Assembly: GCA_016946835.1 (NCBI GenBank)
Contig: JACVTC010000061.1
Coordinates: forward strand, 479,501 to 543,500
From: Neocallimastix lanati (nom. inval.)
Lineage: Eukaryota > Neocallimastigomycota > Neocallimastigomycetes > Neocallimastigales > Neocallimastigaceae
DNA: 64,000 nucleotides
Direction: 5' to 3'
In this document: positions 39,520 to 52,148 of the stretch, piece after piece
How positions within the stretch are numbered: position 1 is the first letter of the stretch
How the letters are laid out: every line of letters begins with the position of its first letter
Notes under the pieces: model-generated
Told to the model about the DNA's origin: nothing
What the model saw: the letters and a program-made list of their open reading frames with translations, nothing else
The model's database searches: none
Translations under genes and position numbers: made by a program

Positions 39520-40688
39520 ATGTTATCAAAAATTAATTTAAAGTATATAACTCTTTCAGCTTTATTAATAAGTTCAATAGTAGCTAAAAAAGCAAAAATT
39601 TATAACAAATGTTTAAAACCTGGACAATTTGTTTTAACTTGTAAGTATTTATTATTGATTTCAAAAATATTAAAAAAATAATATATATATATATAAAGAT
39701 ATAAAGAAAAATTATTTTAATATATTAAATACATTAATAATTTTAATATATATATTTAAATTCATAAAAAAATAATAATATAAAAAAAAAAAAATGAAAA
39801 TGAATAAATAATAAATATATAGTTGATGATGGACCAAATCCAGAAACTACACCAATTGCTTTAGAAGTTCTAAAAAAATATAATATTAAGGGTACTTTCT
39901 TTATTAATGCTCATAATTGGAGTGATCTTGATAATGATCCATCCGCCGTAGAAGTAATAAGAAAGACTTTTGAAGCAGGACATGATATTGGTTCCCACAC
40001 CTATAATCATAAAGATTTATTCTCTGCTATCGAAGAAGGCACCATGAAAGAAAATGTTGATGATATGACCGATAAAATTGAAAGTATTATTGGTCTTAAA
40101 CCAGCCTACTTTAGACCACCAAGTGGTAATGGTGCTTACATAGAAAGTGATCCACATAAGCGAGATATGTCTGATAAGATTCAAGAATATTTAGGAGAAC
40201 GCGGATATAGTATCATTATGTGGGCAACTGATACTAGAGATTGGCAATATAAGGAAGATGTTGATAAAGTAATTGAAACCATGAATGAACAACTTTCCGA
40301 TCCTAATGTTTCACCAAAAACTCACAGTTTTATTACATTACTTCATGATGTTCATGCTACCACAGTTAATCTTGTTCTTCCAGCTGTGATTGAATATGTT
40401 CAAAGCCTTGGATACACATTTGTTTCACTATCTGAATGTATTGGTATCTCACCATACCAAGGAGTTAGTATAGGTACTAACGATCAAAGTAATTTAAATA
40501 ATGGAGAAAATGAAAACAACTCCACAAACAATAATAATAATAATAATAATAATTCAACATCAAATGATTCAGCAATAAAAACTGATATCAAACCAATAAA
40601 TAATAGTAACAATACTTCTGATGCTATTACCCTTAATTACAGTTTCTTCCTCAGTATTATTGCTGCTATTTTATCTTTAATATTTTAA
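39520..40688 (+). CDS. CE4 polysaccharide deacetylase, predicted GPI-anchored, copy 1
   Basis: Two exons, 39520-39640 and 39823-40688, joined through a GTAAGT donor, give 328 residues. A signal peptide (about residues 1-22) precedes a NodB-type domain. Carbohydrate esterase family 4 motifs: TFDDGP at 40-45 (catalytic base Asp42, metal ligand Asp43), HTYNH with ligands His99 and His103, FRPPSG (Arg138), DTRDW near 177-181 and LLHD (His215, Asp216). An Asn/Ser-rich linker and a hydrophobic tail suggest a GPI anchor. The enzyme would remove acetyl groups from chitin or another N/O-acetylated polymer at the cell surface; chitin deacetylase is likeliest, acetylxylan esterase is possible. The intron falls inside the Phe codon of TFDDGP. 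A paralogue follows 3 kb downstream in the same direction. Confidence 0.92.
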
Positions 40689-41188
40689 TTAAATAGTAAA
40701 AAATTGTATTTTATTATTAATAAAATAAAAAAAAAAAAAAAATAGATTTTTCAAATAGAAAAATATTAAAAAATAAATATCGTTTGAAAGAAGTGTATCA
40801 ATTAAAAATATTTTCTTTTTTTTTTTTTAAAAAAAAAAAAAGGAAATTCTATACCTATTTATTAATATATAGACATAAACTAAATTGAGTGATAATATCA
40901 ATACATATAATATATATAATATAAATATATATATTTATATTATATATATTAGTATTTAAATAAAGAGTATTTAAAAATTAAATATGTTTTAAAAATGGAA
41001 CATTTTAAATTTTTATAATTATATATAATTTTAATAATATAATAAAATAATTAATTATATGTCATATTTTTACATAAATATAAGTGTAAAATTATTAAAT
41101 TTCCAATTATTATTTTTGTTAATATTTTAAATATTTTTAATTAACATCTAATATATAAACTTAATTAAACCACTTACATCGTAGGTGG
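40689..41188. other. intergenic; small hairpin at right end
   Basis: A+T-rich. AAACCAC...GTGGTTT (about 41167-41191) forms a 7 bp stem around a short loop, directly before the duplicated segment that follows. Confidence 0.55.
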
Positions 41189-41456
41189 TTTAGTATAGGT
41201 CATTGAGAAAAACATCAAATGCAAAATATTTATGAATTTTTTTAATAGCAATATAGAAATATTAAATACCTTTTCAATAAAATTAAGATTATATGACTTT
41301 ATTTTATTGAAAAGGTATTTAATATTTCAAGTATAATAATATTATTTTAGTATAGGTCATTGAGAAAAACATCAAATGCAAAATATTTATGAATTTTTTT
41401 AATAGCAATATAGAAATATTAAATACCTTTTCAATAAAATTAAGATTATATGACTT
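41189..41456. repeat. 111 bp perfect direct repeat with an inverted piece between copies
   Basis: 41189-41299 and 41346-41456 are identical over 111 bp. The 46 bp between them contains an inverted copy of part of the repeat (ATTGAAAAGGTATTTAATAT, about 41307-41326), so copy 1, inverted piece and copy 2 can fold alternatively. Confidence 0.93.
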
Positions 41457-42339
41457 ATATAAAAATAAAATTTTTTTTTCTTTTTTTATTGCTAAATAAT
41501 TTTATGTAATATTAATAATATATATTAATTTTTATTTTTTTTTTATATATTTATCCTAATATTTTATATTTATCTTAATATTGGAAAATATTAAATATAT
41601 CAATAAAATTATGTAGTACTAATGTTAAATATTATTAAAAATAGAAATAAATATATTATATGTATTTTTATTTTTTATATATTTCACAAAAAATTATTTA
41701 TATCTAATATATGTAATTATATTTTTTACTAATTATAGCTTTTAATAAAACAATATGGTAATCAAATAACCTTCAATATTTAATAAATTATTTCATAAAT
41801 ATTAAATATAATTTATTTATAGAAAAATAATATTAATAATGAAATAATATCAATAATCATAATCATCATCATTGTAATTTTTATCATTCATCTATTTTTA
41901 AAATAAAAATAAATATTTATTACATTTACATATATTATGTATAAATATTTAATTAAATTCAATTAGTGTCATTCCATATAAAAATGTTTCATCTATTTAT
42001 ATTTATATTTAAACCTATAAATATAATTACCCATAAAAATAAAAAAAAAAATTGAATAATTAAAAAGAAGTTCCTTTTATTATAAATAATTTAAGTTATT
42101 ATTATATTAAATATTTATTATTTTATTTAATTCATTATAAAAATTTTAAACAATTAATGTTTAAAGTAATCATTTTTTTTATGAAATGGTTAAATTTTTA
42201 TGTATTCAAAAAAAAAAAAAAAAAAAATTATATATATAATTATTAATAATATGTATATAATATCATATTTTTAAAACTATAATCAATAACCATACAGAAG
42301 AAATTTTAATTTTATACTGTATTATTTATCATTAGTTAA

Positions 42340-43060
42340 ATAAAAAATATATATATATATATATATTTTTTAAATAAAATAATAAATGTTTAATGTTTAT
42401 ATATATATATTTTTAAATAAAATAATAAATGTTTAATGTTTATATATATATATTTTTTTTAAATAAAATACTAAATGTTTAAACAGTTAATGTTTATATA
42501 TATATTTTTAAATATATATGAAAAATAATTTATATTTTAATGTTTAAAATATCTTTAATATGGGAAATAATAATAATTTTAAAAATAGTTTATATTTTAA
42601 TGTTTAAAATATCTTTAATATGGGAAATAATAATAATTTTAAAAAAAGATAATATGGATTTTATAATAAAATAATAAATGTCTAAACAATTAATGTTTAT
42701 ATATATATATATATATTTTTAAATATATATGAAAAATAGTTTATATTTTTATGTTTAAAATATCTTTAATATGGATATTAATAATAATTTTAAAAAAAAA
42801 GAATTATATTTTTATGTTTAAAATATCTTTAATATGGGTAATAATAATAATTTTAAAAAAAGGATAATATGGATATTAATAATAATTTTAAAAAAAAAGA
42901 ATAATAATAAATGTTAAGTTTATTATTAATGACTTAATTAAAATAATAAATGTTTAAACAATTAATATTTATATATATTTATTGAATATTAAAAAATAGT
43001 TTATATGTATATTAATAGCAATTTTAAAAAAAGGATAATTAAATAAAATTTATGAAAAAA
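42340..43060. repeat. degenerate tandem repeats of about 45 and 60 bp
   Basis: Units built around AATAATAAATGTTTAATG and around TTTAAAATATCTTTAATATG recur several times between 42370 and 42960 in changing order. No gene is present. The remaining DNA up to 43519 is A+T-rich; TATAAATA at 43322-43329 is a plausible TATA box for the next gene. Confidence 0.8.
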
Positions 43061-43519
43061 AAAAAAAAATTAAGCATTACACAAAAAAAGTTATTTTTAT
43101 TTATTTATTAATATAATGTACCAATTGGTATGAATGTTTATATCAATTTATATTAATAAAGTTATTATTAGAAATAACTAATTTGTATTATTACTTTTTA
43201 ATATATATAATTATTGTTAAGAAAAATATTAATAATTTCATTATTAAATAATAGCAAAAATAATTTTATAAATATTAAAATATAATAAACTAAACTAAAA
43301 ATATATATATAAGAAAAAAAGTATAAATATAAAAGAAGTAATACGAAAAAATATTTCAAAAAGTTTTGATTTTATATATAAAATCTGAAATTTTGTTTTC
43401 TAATAATATATAGTAAATTACGTTTAAAACAGAATAATATTAAAAAAAATCAGAATAATAATAAAAAAAATTATAATTGAAAATAAATAATTAAAGCTTA
43501 CATAAATAAAAAAAAATAT

Positions 43520-44789
43520 ATGAAAATGTTTCCAAAAATAAACAAAAAATTTTTAATTCTTAGCGCATTATTAGCTAGTTCAGCAACTGCCGAAAAAGCT
43601 AAAATATATAGTCACTGTTTAAAACCAGGACAATTTGTTTTAACATGTAAGCAGTGAAAATTATAAAAAGTGATTAAACAAAAATCTTATTTATTAAAAA
43701 TAATATAAATATTTATTAAATAATTTTTATTTATACATATATATAATATATAAAATATAAAATTCAATATTAATAAAATTGAATCCGTAAATAGTTGATG
43801 ATGGTCCAAATCCAGAAACTACCCCAATTGCTTTAGAAGTATTGAATAAATATAATATAAAGGGTACTTTCTTTATTAATGCTCATAATTGGAGTGATCT
43901 TGATAATGATCCCAATGCCGTCGAAATAGTTAGAAAAACCTATGCTGCAGGTCATGATATTGGTTCTCATACCTATAATCATAAAGATTTATTCTCTGCA
44001 ATTGAGGATGACACCATGAAAGAAAATGTTGACGATATGACTGATAAAATTGAAAGTATTATTGGTATGAAACCAGCTTACTTTAGACCACCGAGTGGTA
44101 ATGGAGCATACGTAGAAAGTGATCCATATAAAAAAGAAATGTCTGATAAGATTCAAGAATATTTAGGAGAACGTGGATATAGTATCATTATGTGGGGTAC
44201 AGATACTAGAGATTGGCAATATAAGGAAGATGTTGATAAAGTAATTGAAACTTTAAATGAACAACTAAAGGCTCCAAATGTTTCACCAAAAACTCACAGT
44301 TTTATTACATTACTTCATGATGTTCATGCTACCACAGTTAATCTTGTTCTACCAGCTGTGATTGAATATGTACAAAATCTTGGATATAATTTTGTTTCAC
44401 TTTCAGAATGTATTGGTGTCTCTCCATACCAAGGTGTTGATGATACTAATAACAGTAGTAGTAAATTAATTAGTAATGATGATGATATGAATAGTTCGAA
44501 CACAAGCTCAAATTCAAGTTCCAGTAGTTCTGGTAATAATAATAGTTCTAGTAATAATAGTTCTGGAAGTTCTTCTAGTTCCGTTAGTAATGGAACTAAT
44601 GGTGAAAGTGGTGAAAATACAAATAATGTTATAGCTAACAATACCACTATTCCAAACGATAGTATTACTAATGGAAATGTAACTACTATTAATGGTGTTA
44701 TTAATAACATTAGTTCTTCAGATGCTACCACTCTTCAATATAGTATATTCTTTAGTATTGTAGTTGTTATCATGTCATACTTTCTCTAA
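43520..44789 (+). CDS. CE4 polysaccharide deacetylase, predicted GPI-anchored, copy 2
   Basis: Exons 43520-43646 and 43795-44789 encode 373 residues. The domain plan equals copy 1: signal peptide (about 1-24), TFDDGP with Asp44/Asp45, HTYNH (His101, His105), FRPPSG (Arg140), DTRDW and LLHD (His217, Asp218). The catalytic domain is nearly identical to copy 1, and the intron is at the same base of the same codon, so the pair arose by tandem duplication. The Ser/Asn/Gly-rich linker after the SPYQGV motif is much longer than in copy 1 (about 90 residues), again followed by a hydrophobic GPI-type tail. A second in-frame ATG at codon 3 could also serve as start. Confidence 0.92.
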
Positions 44790-44897
44790 TTAAATTACAT
44801 TATATTCTTAAGTGTTTATTGCTTTTATCATGTCATGCATTCTCAAATTTAAATTTTTAGAATTAAATAAGTATTTTTATTAAAAATTATTAAAAAA

Positions 44898-46140
44898 ATG
44901 AAGTAGTTTATATATAAATGAAAGAAAAATAATCAATATATTAACAAAAATTTAAATAATCTATTTTATATAGAAACTTAAAAGAGTATTATTATTGTCA
45001 ATAATATATATAATAACTTTTACCCTTTTTAATTATTGAAATTAAAAAATTATACCTATAAATATATATTATATGAAATAATAATTATTAATAATTTATA
45101 TATTAAGAAATGTTAATTAATAATAGAAAAAAAAATATATATATATATAAAATATATTTTTTATTTTATTAAATGAAAGAAAAATAATCAATATATAAAC
45201 AAAATTTAAAGAAACAATTTTATATAGAAAGGAACTTAAAAGAGTATTATTACTATCAATAAATTATTATATATATTTATAAAAATTTTTACCCTTTCTA
45301 ATTATTGAAGTTAAAAAATTATACCTATAAATATATATTATATGAAATAATAATTATTAATAATTAATATATTAAAAAATAGTAATTATTATAAATTATT
45401 ATTTTAATTTTAAATAATTATCCTCACATTTAAAATAAAAATTATTAAAAAAAAAATAATTTATATATATATATATAATTAAAGTAACTTAATAAATTTT
45501 ATCAATTAAATAATAAAAAAAATGAAGTAGTATATATATAAATGAAAGAAAAATAATCAATATATAAACAAAAATTTAAATAATTTATTTTATATAGAAA
45601 CTTAAAAGAGTATTATTATTGTCAATAATATATATAATAACTTTTACCCTTTTTAATTATTGAAATTAAAAAATTATACCTATAAATATATATTATATGA
45701 AATAATAATTATTAATAATTTATATATTAAGAAATGTTAATTAATAATAGAAAAAAAAAATATATATATATATAAAATATATTTTTTATTTTATTAAATG
45801 AAAGAAAAATAATCAATATATAAACAAAATTTAAAGAAACAATTTTATATAGAAAGGAACTTAAAAGAGTATTATTACTATCAATAAATTATTATATATA
45901 TTAATAAAAATTTTTACCCTTTCTAATTATTGAAGTTAAAAAATTATACCTATAAATATATATTATATGAAATAATAATTATTAATAATTAATATATTAA
46001 AAAATAGTAATTATTATAAATTATTATTTTAATTTTAAATAATTATCCTCACATTTAAAATAAAAATTATTAAAAAAAAAATAATTTATATATATATATA
46101 TATATAATTAAAGTAACTTAATAAATTTTATCAATTAAAT
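44898..46140. repeat. two tandem copies of a 624 bp unit
   Basis: 44898-45521 and 45522-46140 match almost base for base with a period of 624. Each unit itself holds two diverged halves of about 260-300 bp (both start with AAATGAAAGAAAAATAATCA), so the order is A-B-A-B. No gene. Confidence 0.92.
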
Positions 46141-46500
46141 AATAAAAAATAAACAATATAAAAAAATATTATTATCAGTAATAAAGATAATAATATATAA
46201 AAATAATTAGAAAAATAACAAATAAAAAATAATAAAAAATAAACAATATAAAAAAATATTATTATCAGTAATAAAGATAATAATATATAAAAATAATTAG
46301 AAAAATAACAAATAAAAAATAATAAAAAATAAACAATATAAAAAAATATTATTATCAGTAATAAAGATAATAATATATAAAAATAATTAGAAAAATAACA
46401 AATAAAAAATAATAAAAAATAAACAATATAAAAAAATATTATTATCAGTAATAAAGATAATAATATATAAAAATAATTAGAAAATAACAAATAAAAAAAA
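46141..46500. repeat. 90 bp minisatellite, four copies
   Basis: Four consecutive, essentially identical 90 bp units directly after the 624 bp repeat. Because 90 is divisible by three, one minus-strand frame stays open and repeats a 30-residue block, but its start and context give no reason to call a gene. Confidence 0.95.
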
Positions 46501-46620
46501 AAAAAAAGATAGAAAAAAAATTTAGATTTTCATATATGTTATTTATTAATTTATTAATATTTCTTTTTATCTTTGAATTTTTTTATTTTTTTTATTGTTT
46601 TGAAAAATATATATGTTATT

Positions 46621-46767
46621 ATTAAATATTTTATGTTTAAATGATTTTAGATTCATATATATTTTACTTATTAAATATTTTATGTTTAAATGATTTTAGA
46701 TTCATATATATTTTACTTATTAAATATTTTATGTTTAAATGATTTTAGATTCATATATATTTTACTT
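46621..46767. repeat. 49 bp tandem repeat, three copies
   Basis: Units start at 46621, 46670 and 46719 and are nearly identical. A further local duplication (ATTGTTTTGAAAA with TATATATGTTATTATT) follows at 46850-46925. Confidence 0.92.
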
Positions 46768-47404
46768 CATTAATTTATTAAGATTTTATTTTATTTTACT
46801 TCATTATTTTTAATTTTTCTTTTACTTCATTATTTTTTAATTTTTCTTTTATTGTTTTGAAAAATTTATATATATGTTATTATTTTTCTTTTATTGTTTT
46901 GAAAATTTTATATATATGTTATTATTAAGTATGAAATATTTAAATGTTACTGGATTCATATAAATTTTATTTATTAATTTATAAATATTTTATTTAATTT
47001 TATTTTCTACATCTCGATAAAATACTATAAAAGACATTATTGTTTACATTCCACGCTTTATTTTAATCTCTAAATAAAATTTCACATTCCTAATAACACG
47101 GGAAGCATAATTATTCTAACTAGAAGACAACTTTATCTCTGTATTTAGGGATGTTTGAATGATTAGTATATCAATCATTTATGTATTGATTTCAATTATT
47201 ATAATACTATTTAATAAATGAACCTTTATCCATATACAAATATATTACTACACATATTTGTTTTATATCAATATAGTGTTTTTAGTATATATTTGGTATA
47301 AAATGCCTATGGTTTTAAATATTCAAAAAACAGAAAATATTGAATGAAACAAATGAACAGTTAAATGAGACGAAGCGAAAGAAGAGATACATTAAAATAA
47401 TATA
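46768..47404. other. intergenic, no gene seen
   Basis: The segment 47040-47160 is less A+T-rich than its flanks. Near 47300-47335 a short stretch (ATGCCTATGGTTTTAAA, then CAAAAAAC) resembles the inner end of foldback unit 1 at 6915-6942, possibly a decayed relative. Confidence 0.4.
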
Positions 47405-47980
47405 TGTATATTTAATCATCTTAGATTTTTCAATGTTATAAAATTTTCTAAATTATTATTTTAATTAATACTATTCATTTTCCTTTTTTTTTTTTTTATT
47501 TTTTTTTTTTTGAATATCATTAAAAAATTAAAACAAAAATAAGAAATAAAATTTCTAAAAATATTAAATATCTAAAATAATAAAATTATTTCTTTAAAAG
47601 TTTGTATGATAAATAAAGTAATTATCTAAGAGTATTTAATAAATTATTGTAATGTATAATCATGAAATATTAAGTATAACTTTTTTAAATTTTTTATAAT
47701 AGAATTCTATTTGATTTCAATTTAAGAATTTAATATGATTTTAATTTCAAATATAATTATATAAATTTATTATTTTATTGTAATTACATAATAATTTTAA
47801 TCAAAAATATATATATATTTATAAAATTTTTTTAGTTGCTATGTATTTGTTTTTACTAATTAGGAAAGTAGGGTTAGTATATTATAATTAAGAAAGTATA
47901 TTAAGATTAATTATTAAATAAAAAAATGTTTGATAAATATTTTTATAAAATTTCTCAATTACTATAAATTTATTTTTACT

Positions 47981-48062
47981 TATAAGGAAAGTGGGTCTAG
48001 TTTGTTTAATTAATTTTAATATATTTTATTAATAATAATATACTAAACCCACTTTCCTTATA
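47981..48062. repeat. 21 bp inverted repeat hairpin in unit 1
   Basis: TATAAGGAAAGTGGG... at 47981-48001 pairs with ...CCCACTTTCCTTATA at 48042-48062 with a single mismatch and a 40 base loop. The same element is in unit 2. It has the shape of a small MITE or a transcribed hairpin. Confidence 0.8.
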
Positions 48063-48758
48063 AATAATTAAAAAATATAAATTCGAAACACGTTTAACTT
48101 CCATATTTCGATTTTTAAATTAATTCGTATGCATAATAAATAAAATCTAATATTAAATAATTTATTAATTAACAGATCCAAAATATATAAATTTTAAATT
48201 TATAATAAAAAAATATTGTTTGTAAAGTTTATTTCATATTTTTAAAATATTATTAACAAAACAATTTAAATTATAAATAAGTAATTAAATAAAATTCAAT
48301 TATTAATATAAATATTCTATTAAAACAATATGTCATATATTATATATTAATTATCTAATTTAAAAATAACATATAACAGATATAATAATAGAAGTTATAC
48401 AATTTAAATATATCTTTATATTATTTAAAAATTTAAAAATTTAAAAAAATAATCCAATTTAAATATATCTTTATATTATTTAAAAATTTAAAAATTTAAA
48501 AAAAAAATTTAAAAATTTAAATAAATAATCCAATTTAAATATATCTTTATATTATTTAAAAATTTAAAATTTAAAAAAATAATCAACATAATATCTTTAG
48601 AATCATTTAATAATATTATTTAAATTGAATAATAACCCAAAATAATTTAAATTTATTTAATTTAAATTTCAATATCAAATTTAAAGAATATAATATTCTT
48701 TTTTTAAACTGATAATATAATATTTTTTTAGTATAAAAAAAGGAATAAATTATTTCAG

Positions 48759-48832
<74 letters not shown>

Positions 48833-50180
48833 GATTTATTTTAATATATTATGTATTACTGAATAATAAATTTATAAAATTTTTTTTGTTATAATATATT
48901 TAAATGAATATTTTTAAAATTTTGTTGTTGTTTGTATTTTAATATTTATTTTATTCAGAATAAAGTATCAAATATTTAATATAAAAAAGTTATATTAAAA
49001 TAATAAAATAACTATTAATTATTTTTATTAACCAACAATTATTATTTAATAATTATTAATATATAATTGTAAATTAAAATATTTATTTGACTATTTATTA
49101 AATGTTTATTTCTAAGTATTATACTATTAAAAATTTATTATATTAATTTATATTTATAATAATTACATTTTTTAAGGAAAATTAAATATTCAAATATAAT
49201 AAAATATTTAATATATTGTTTTAAAATAATAAATAAATATGACAATATAATAAATATAATTATAAAAAAAAATAATAATAAAATATAAAAATAATATTAA
49301 GATATATAAAAATAATAAATTATATAAAATTATATATATTTATATTATTAATAATAAATTTTCAATTTAATATTAAGAGGTGTTCAGCTTTTTTTTTTTT
49401 TTTTACTGTATTTTATGAAAATTTATTTATTATTAAAATTAAAATATAAAATTAAGTAAAAATATAATTTTTAAAATACTTTTGATCTTTTTTATTTTTA
49501 ATTTTGTTATAAACTAAATCATTATCTTTTTTTTTTTTTAATAATTTATAAAAATTTTTATTTTTTATTAAGATTATGAAATGTAAATAAATGAAAAAAG
49601 TTTATCAATATTTATATTATATTTTATATTTTTATATTAAAAAATTTTTTTTAAATATTATTTTGTTTTTTCATTTTCTGTTAAATATCATTCATATTTC
49701 AATTTCTGTTAAAAATTTTCCTTAAAATATACATAATATAAGTGAAATTCCATTATTATATTATAAAAAATAGAAATATAATAAATCATTTAATTATATT
49801 ATCAAAACTAATATAAAAATTAAATTTTTTAATTATTCCTTTATTAAAGTTTAATTTAAATTACTACTAAAATGAATAATTTACTTAATACTATTTAATT
49901 TTTTCTCCAAATTTTAATAATTAATAAATATATTAATATTCAAGATTTTTTCCATTTGCCTGATTAAAAATTTTTAATTTACTGAGAGTAAACTTAATAT
50001 AAACTACTATGACGTCCAATAATCTGTTTTATTAATTATTTTATTTTAATAAATAAAATTATTTAAATAAAGTTTTAATTTTTAAAATAAATTATAAAAT
50101 AATTATTTTAATAAAATTTATTTATTAATAAATAATAATATTAATAAAATAAATTTATCCCATTTTATTTATAATTTTTT

Positions 50181-50190
50181 TATATAAAAG
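50181..50190 (+). promoter_or_regulatory. TATA box of secreted-protein gene 1, with conserved spliced leader
   Basis: TATATAAAAG followed by AACATTTTTTT is conserved in front of all three copies (55421-55430; TATTTAAAAG at 60709-60718). Downstream a conserved ATCTATATTTAG|GTAAAT (donor at 50293) and ATATAG|GTGAAAG (exon resumes at 50410) suggest a 117 bp intron in the 5' UTR; equivalents are 55540-55651 and 60823-60927. Inferred from conservation among copies. Confidence 0.6.
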
Positions 50191-50498
50191 AACATTTTTT
50201 TTCCTATCTTTTTGAAGCTTCATTAATTATCATAATTAATAACATAAATATTATTATATTTTATATTTAATAAACACATCATCTATATTTAGGTAAATTT
50301 AATTCTTATAACATATTTTTTATAAACTTTAATATTAAAATTAAATTTAAAATATATTAATAATAATAATTAATAATTATTCCTGTTTAATAAATAATAT
50401 TTTATATAGGTGAAAGTAACTGTCACTTTATTAATAGTGATATTTAAATAGAGAGATTTATAAATATTTTTAACTTTAAATATAAAAATAAATATAAA

Positions 50499-52148
50499 AT
50501 GTTCAAGAATATTTTAAAGTTATTTGCTTTATTCACTGTTTATAATGTTGTAGCTGATGCTAAGGTCTCTCTCGACTATACAAATGATGGTGTTTTAAGA
50601 AAAGATGGTGAATGTAATATCAATTTCATTAATTTCGGAATTAATAACGATATTATTGATCTCAAAATTAAAAAGGAAAATAATTCAAATGGATCTTTCA
50701 ATTTATTAATTGGTGATTTAAAAAATGCTAATGCCTATCTTAATAATAAAAGCACTGGTTACACTTTCAATGATAATGAAATTAAGAACTATGTTAAAGT
50801 CAGTCAAAATGGTAATGCTATAAAGGATATCGAAGCTACGGCTGCTCCACATGGTCGTTTCTCACTTTTAATTAAAAATTTAAAAAGTTGTGAAGGTCTT
50901 TCCATTAAAGAAACCTTTAAAACTGATGTTTTAATTAATAGTTATTTATATTATTCTAATGTTAAACCAAATGGTATTAATCATGCCTATGATATTGTTG
51001 AATTTGGTCCATCTTCCAATAATGTTCCATATGATACTCTTAAATGGAATATGAATACTGGTTTAGACAGTGCCAGAGAAAAGTGTGGAATTTATATTGA
51101 TTATCATGAATTTGATTATACTGGTGGAGCCCACTGGAAATGGTATCTTTCTACAGATAACATCAATAATAAGAAATGTGATAATCCTGCATTCTATGCA
51201 GCTGTTAAAGATTCTTATGCTAATTATGAAGTTATGGAAGAACTCTTTGGAGATCATTATAATGGTTATGTCATTAAGAGAGAAGGATCAGGAATTGGAC
51301 ATATGGATGGTATTCTTGTTGATCAAAAGTATTTAATTGAAATTTATCAAAATGGATGTGATGAACAAAATAAAGATCAAGTTATTTGTACTATTTCATC
51401 AAATAAGAAACTTACATATAAGGAATTCACTCAAGAATTTGTTAAGAATTGTCCAAGTATTATTGAAGATCCAAAAGAAGAAGTTATATGGTCAGTTGAT
51501 GAAAATGGAATTACTGCTAAATATGATAGTTATTCATTTAATATTACTAATTACAACCGTGGAGCATTACCAAAGAATGAAAATGAATCTGTTAGTTACA
51601 AAGAATTCAAAGCAGCCAATTCTAGTGGTATTGCTCGTTTCAATGTTTGTACTAAATGTGGAGATGGAACATACATTGGAGAAAAATGTAAATGTGTTTC
51701 CTGTCCAGAAAATTGTACTAAATGTCTTGATGGTAAAACATGTACTGAATGTGCTACTGGAAGTGAATTAATTGATGGTTCCTGTAAGAAGATTATTACT
51801 ACTACAACTACTACCACTACTACTACTACTACTATCACTACTACTATTACTAAGGTTCCAACTACTACTATTGTTGAAGAAACTGAAACAGTTGATAATG
51901 TTACTGAAAAGGAAGAACCAACTGAAAGTGAAATTGTTGATGATGAAGAAGAAACTAGTGATGCTAATGATTCAGATTTAGAAGAAGAAGAAGTTACTGA
52001 TGAACCAACAGAAGTTAAAGAAGATGAAGAAGATAATGATGATATAGAAGAAACTACAGAAATTAAAAACAAACCAAAACCAATAACTAAGGTTGTTATT
52101 GTTAAAAAACCAAAAACAATTAAAAAATGTTTAATTAAGAAAAATTAA
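50499..52148 (+). CDS. secreted Cys-rich, Thr-rich, acidic-stalk protein, copy 1
   Basis: A 549-residue protein with a clear signal peptide (residues 1-21, cleavage likely after ADA). Residues about 22-380 form an unrecognised region rich in Asn/Ser sequons. Residues about 384-430 are a Cys-rich module (CTKCGDGTYIG, then CVSCPENCTKCLDGKTC) resembling furin-like or growth-factor-receptor-type repeats. Then come a pure Thr/Ile tract (432-455), a Glu/Asp-rich stalk (about 460-525) and a basic C-terminus ending KKCLIKKN. There is no GPI-type tail and no catalytic motif that I recognise. It is likely exported, O- and N-glycosylated, and cell-wall or matrix associated (inference). No intron in the coding part. 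It is the first of at least three tandem copies at 5.25 kb spacing with a conserved promoter. Confidence 0.88.
   Translation: MFKNILKLFALFTVYNVVADAKVSLDYTNDGVLRKDGECNINFINFGINNDIIDLKIKKENNSNGSFNLLIGDLKNANAYLNNKSTGYTFNDNEIKNYVKVSQNGNAIKDIEATAAPHGRFSLLIKNLKSCEGLSIKETFKTDVLINSYLYYSNVKPNGINHAYDIVEFGPSSNNVPYDTLKWNMNTGLDSAREKCGIYIDYHEFDYTGGAHWKWYLSTDNINNKKCDNPAFYAAVKDSYANYEVMEELFGDHYNGYVIKREGSGIGHMDGILVDQKYLIEIYQNGCDEQNKDQVICTISSNKKLTYKEFTQEFVKNCPSIIEDPKEEVIWSVDENGITAKYDSYSFNITNYNRGALPKNENESVSYKEFKAANSSGIARFNVCTKCGDGTYIGEKCKCVSCPENCTKCLDGKTCTECATGSELIDGSCKKIITTTTTTTTTTTTITTTITKVPTTTIVEETETVDNVTEKEEPTESEIVDDEEETSDANDSDLEEEEVTDEPTEVKEDEEDNDDIEETTEIKNKPKPITKVVIVKKPKTIKKCLIKKN

Noticed and set aside
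46131-46490. Minus-strand ORF with four identical 30-residue repeats
   Set aside because: A direct result of a 90 bp minisatellite without in-frame stops; no start context or flanking coding sequence.
51596-52072. Ser/Val-rich antisense ORF under the secreted-protein gene (also 56838-57311, 62109-62630)
   Set aside because: Shadow of the Thr/Glu-rich coding strand; it is conserved only because the sense gene is.
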